Part shown: in pieces, positions 3,899 to 6,164 of the stretch
How the letters are laid out: each line of letters starts with the position of its first letter
Numbering within the stretch: the first letter of the stretch is position 1
NCBI GenBank assembly: GCA_029881775.1
Contig: JAOULY010000135.1
Location: forward strand, 1 to 6,164
Direction of reading: 5' to 3'
Origin: Gammaproteobacteria bacterium
GTDB taxonomy: Bacteria > Pseudomonadota > Gammaproteobacteria > UBA9214
Length of the DNA stretch: 6,164 bases
Program-made: the position numbers and the translations under genes
The notes under the pieces: model-generated
What the model saw: only the letters and a program-made list of their open reading frames with translations
The model's database searches: none
Told to the model about the DNA's origin: nothing

Positions 3899-6164
3899 CT
3901 ACTGCACGGGAAAGCGGCAGCTGACGCGCGTGCCGCCACCCCGCGGTGACTCGATATGCAGTTCGCCGCCGATGATGCCGGCGCGGTAACGCATCAGGTG
4001 CAGGCCCAGCTGGCCCTGCCGTGCGCCGGTGGTCTGAATGCCGCTGCCGTCATCCTCGACCACCAGCTCCAGGGTATGGTCTGTCCGGCTGAAGTGGATG
4101 TCGATCCGTTCCGGGCTGGCGTGCTTGAGCGCGTTGTTAACGGCTTCCTGGGCGATCCGGTAAATGTGCAGGGCCGTATCGCTGCCATGTACCTGCAGTT
4201 CCGGTGTGCCGTAATAGCTGCAGGCGATGCCGCTGGTTTCCCGGACGTCCCGGGCCAGCTCGCTGAGCGCTTCGGCGAGCCCCTCTGGGTCGATTTCCAC
4301 TGGCGATAAGCCCTGCGCCAGGCGGTGCGACTCGTTGAGCGAGACCTGCAGGTGTTCCACCAGATTGTCGATTTCAGCTGCCGCGCCGGCGTGGCCGGCG
4401 GTCAGCAGCTTTTTGCCGATACTGACGGCCAGCATGGACAGGGCAGTGAGTTGTTGTCCAATGCCATCGTGTAGCTCGCGGCCGATGCGCGCCTGTTCCT
4501 GGGTGGCGGCATCGATGACTTCGCGTTCCAGTACCCGGCGCTCGCTGATGTCGCGTATCAGCACGGCCACCAGGCCCTGGTGGTTGATTTCGCTACTGGT
4601 GATTTCGATGGGGAACTGGCGGCCGTCTCGGCCATAGCCGGTCAATTCCTGTGGATGACTACTGTTGTGCGGGCAACTGCCGGTGAGGAAGCACTTCGGG
4701 TATTCCTGGCACGCCTGGCAGCTCGGTGCCAGTATCTGCCGCGCATCCTGGCCGATGATGCTGTCGGCCGGGCGGTCGAAGATGCGTTCGGCCGCGGGGT
4801 TGAAATCGTGCACCTTGCCGTTTTTGTCCACGGTGATGATGCCGTCGGCGGCTGCGTTGATGATCGCCTCCAGGTGTGCACGACTGGCTGACAGTTGCTG
4901 TTCCAGTATCTTGCGTTCGGTGATGTCGTGTGACAGTGCAAATATTCCCCGGATGCTGCCATCCTCGGCAGGGTCCGGTGTGCAGGTAATGTTCAGGACT
5001 AATTTCCCGCCGGGCGTGTCGAACTCGTCTTCATAGTGCTGGGGCTGGCCGGCCAGTGCTGCGCGTATATGCGGTTCGGCGACCGCGTAGTTGTTCTGTC
5101 CCAGGACCTCGCGCGCCGTTTTGCCCAGGATCCGCTCGGCCGGCACATTGAAACGCTGCTCGTATACCGGGTTGACGTAGCAATAGACCTCGTTGGCATC
5201 GATATAGGAATACAGGGCGGGTACGTTATCCATGAGGAAGCCCAGTTCCTCTGTTTTTTGCTGCAGTTCGTGTGTGCGTTCAGCAACGCGTTGTTCCAGT
5301 CCCTGGTTCTGGTCTCGTTGCAGTTGTTCTTTCTGGACGCGTGAACTGATGTCGATGAAGGTGATGACCACGCCATCAATGCGGTTGTCCTGGGTGCGGT
5401 AGGGCACGATGCGGCGCAGCAGGTGGCGCCCGTCCCGGGTCTCGACTTCCCGGTCACGTGTTACCAGGTCCTCGAGTACCGACCCGGCATCGTCCAGCAG
5501 TTGCGGGTCGCTGAAGTTGGGTGAAAAGTCGCGCAGTGACCTGCCCACATCGGTCGTACGCAGGTTGAACAGGTGCGCGGCGGGTGGCGTAAACAGCTTG
5601 ATGTTGAAGGATGGATCGAGAAATACGCTGGAAATGTCTGTCTTGGTCAGCAGGTTGACGATGTCATTGTTGCTCTGTTCCAGCTCCTCGACCTTGTCCT
5701 GCAACTGGCTGTTGACCGTGGACAGTTCCTCGTTCAGTGACTGCAGCTCTTCCCTGGAGGTCTCCAGTTCCTCGTTGGTCGACTGCAGTTCTTCGTTCAT
5801 CGACATCACTTCTTCGTTCGAGGCCTTGAGTTCCTCGTTGGTACATTCCATTTCCTCGATGGTGTTTTGCAGTTCCTCGCGGTTGATCTTCAACTCGATT
5901 TCGAGCTGTTCTACGGTCGATGACTGGTCGCTGGACGTGTCGGGCTGATGTTCGCGTGCCTGACTGTCGTCTGCCGGGGTCCGGTCGGTAAACGTGACCA
6001 GCAACAGGGTGGAGTCGGGCCGCTGTCCCGGTAACGGCCCGACCTGCAACGCGACGGGCACCGCCTTGCCGTCACGCATCACGGCGGCATCGTCGATATG
6101 CACCTGGGTGTGCTCGCGCCGCGCCTGGTGGCAGGCTGCCAGCAGCTTGCTTCGCAAGCCCTCG
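3899..6164 (-). CDS. Multi-PAS sensor histidine kinase, CheB/CheR-fusion type (N-terminus outside window)
   Basis: Autophosphorylating sensor kinase for a two-component pathway. About 754 C-terminal residues are visible; the frame is open to the edge and the first possible start (TTG at 6157) looks internal. Counting from that codon: linker with a PAS-like end (1-60); heptad coiled coil with repeated NEEL (about 83-170); PAS1 (about 172-272) ending VVITFIDIS; short coiled coil (275-305); PAS2 (305-413); PAS3 (425-538) with a cysteine cluster (C480, C483, C489, C495); NarL/LuxR-type phosphoacceptor region with ELHDGIGQQLT (H563); ATPase domain with N-box EAVNNALKHA (681-690), DDGSGI (702-707) and a glycine-rich lid (718-731). 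The coiled coil plus PAS1 closely resemble the region after CheB and CheR domains in large fusion proteins, so those domains probably lie upstream; this cannot be seen here. No membrane segment is visible, so sensing is probably cytoplasmic. The NarX-like kinase core predicts a LuxR-type response regulator, which is absent from the window. Confidence 0.93.
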   Translation of the reverse strand, partial: EGLRSKLLAACHQARREHTQVHIDDAAVMRDGKAVPVALQVGPLPGQRPDSTLLLVTFTDRTPADDSQAREHQPDTSSDQSSTVEQLEIELKINREELQNTIEEMECTNEELKASNEEVMSMNEELQSTNEELETSREELQSLNEELSTVNSQLQDKVEELEQSNNDIVNLLTKTDISSVFLDPSFNIKLFTPPAAHLFNLRTTDVGRSLRDFSPNFSDPQLLDDAGSVLEDLVTRDREVETRDGRHLLRRIVPYRTQDNRIDGVVITFIDISSRVQKEQLQRDQNQGLEQRVAERTHELQQKTEELGFLMDNVPALYSYIDANEVYCYVNPVYEQRFNVPAERILGKTAREVLGQNNYAVAEPHIRAALAGQPQHYEDEFDTPGGKLVLNITCTPDPAEDGSIRGIFALSHDITERKILEQQLSASRAHLEAIINAAADGIITVDKNGKVHDFNPAAERIFDRPADSIIGQDARQILAPSCQACQEYPKCFLTGSCPHNSSHPQELTGYGRDGRQFPIEITSSEINHQGLVAVLIRDISERRVLEREVIDAATQEQARIGRELHDGIGQQLTALSMLAVSIGKKLLTAGHAGAAAEIDNLVEHLQVSLNESHRLAQGLSPVEIDPEGLAEALSELARDVRETSGIACSYYGTPELQVHGSDTALHIYRIAQEAVNNALKHASPERIDIHFSRTDHTLELVVEDDGSGIQTTGARQGQLGLHLMRYRAGIIGGELHIESPRGGGTRVSCRFPVQ
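5723..5881 (-). repeat. 21-bp degenerate tandem repeats encoding heptads
   Basis: About eight 21-bp units encode [R/I/N]-E-E-[L/M/V] at strict seven-residue spacing (residues 93, 100, 107, 114, 121, 128, 135 and 142 of the visible kinase). This is the coiled coil linking the upstream part of the protein to PAS1, and probably the dimer stalk that passes signals along it. At DNA level the repeats are imperfect but may still allow slippage or unit loss. Confidence 0.8.

Noticed and set aside
5409..5948. 179-codon serine-rich frame on the + strand
   Set aside because: Its Ser repeats are the complement of the Glu-rich heptad repeats of the kinase; no ribosome site or family match.

Overview
The window is GC-rich, gene-dense bacterial DNA. 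It looks proteobacterial, most likely from an environmental gammaproteobacterium. That placement rests only on base composition and on the resemblance of the encoded proteins (a short GT35 phosphorylase, a DUF2934 protein, and a multi-PAS kinase with a CheB/CheR-type coiled coil). No rRNA, tRNA, insertion sequence or CRISPR array was seen.

Layout from left to right: (1) the 3' part of a small heat-shock protein gene (Hsp20 family) on the + strand, with its true start probably outside the window; (2) a 130-bp convergent gap with two GC-rich hairpins; (3) a two-gene operon on the - strand, PilZ-domain protein then STAS-domain protein, joined by an ATGA overlap; (4) a 365-bp divergent gene-free region with a spaced repeat of the form GGG(N)CCC(C)GA and several inverted repeats; (5) on the + strand, a small DUF2934 protein, a possible 15-codon mini-ORF behind a strong Shine-Dalgarno sequence, and a complete short-form alpha-glucan phosphorylase; (6) an 81-bp convergent gap with inverted repeats; (7) on the - strand, the C-terminal ~750 residues of a large sensor histidine kinase running off the right edge. 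The kinase order is heptad coiled coil, three PAS domains, NarL-type dimerisation/phosphoacceptor region, then ATPase domain.

Functionally this reads as a stress and signalling neighbourhood. Hsp20 protects proteins, and the phosphorylase mobilises storage glucan as glucose-1-phosphate. PilZ plus STAS could connect cyclic-di-GMP to a protein-interaction switch, and the kinase would sense redox or energy state. These links are inferred from context only; the genes are on different strands and not one operon. I see no clearly new system. The points most worth a second look are the coupled PilZ-STAS pair, the four-cysteine cluster in the third PAS domain of the kinase, the ~50-bp-spaced motifs upstream of the PilZ gene, and the mini-ORF before the phosphorylase gene.
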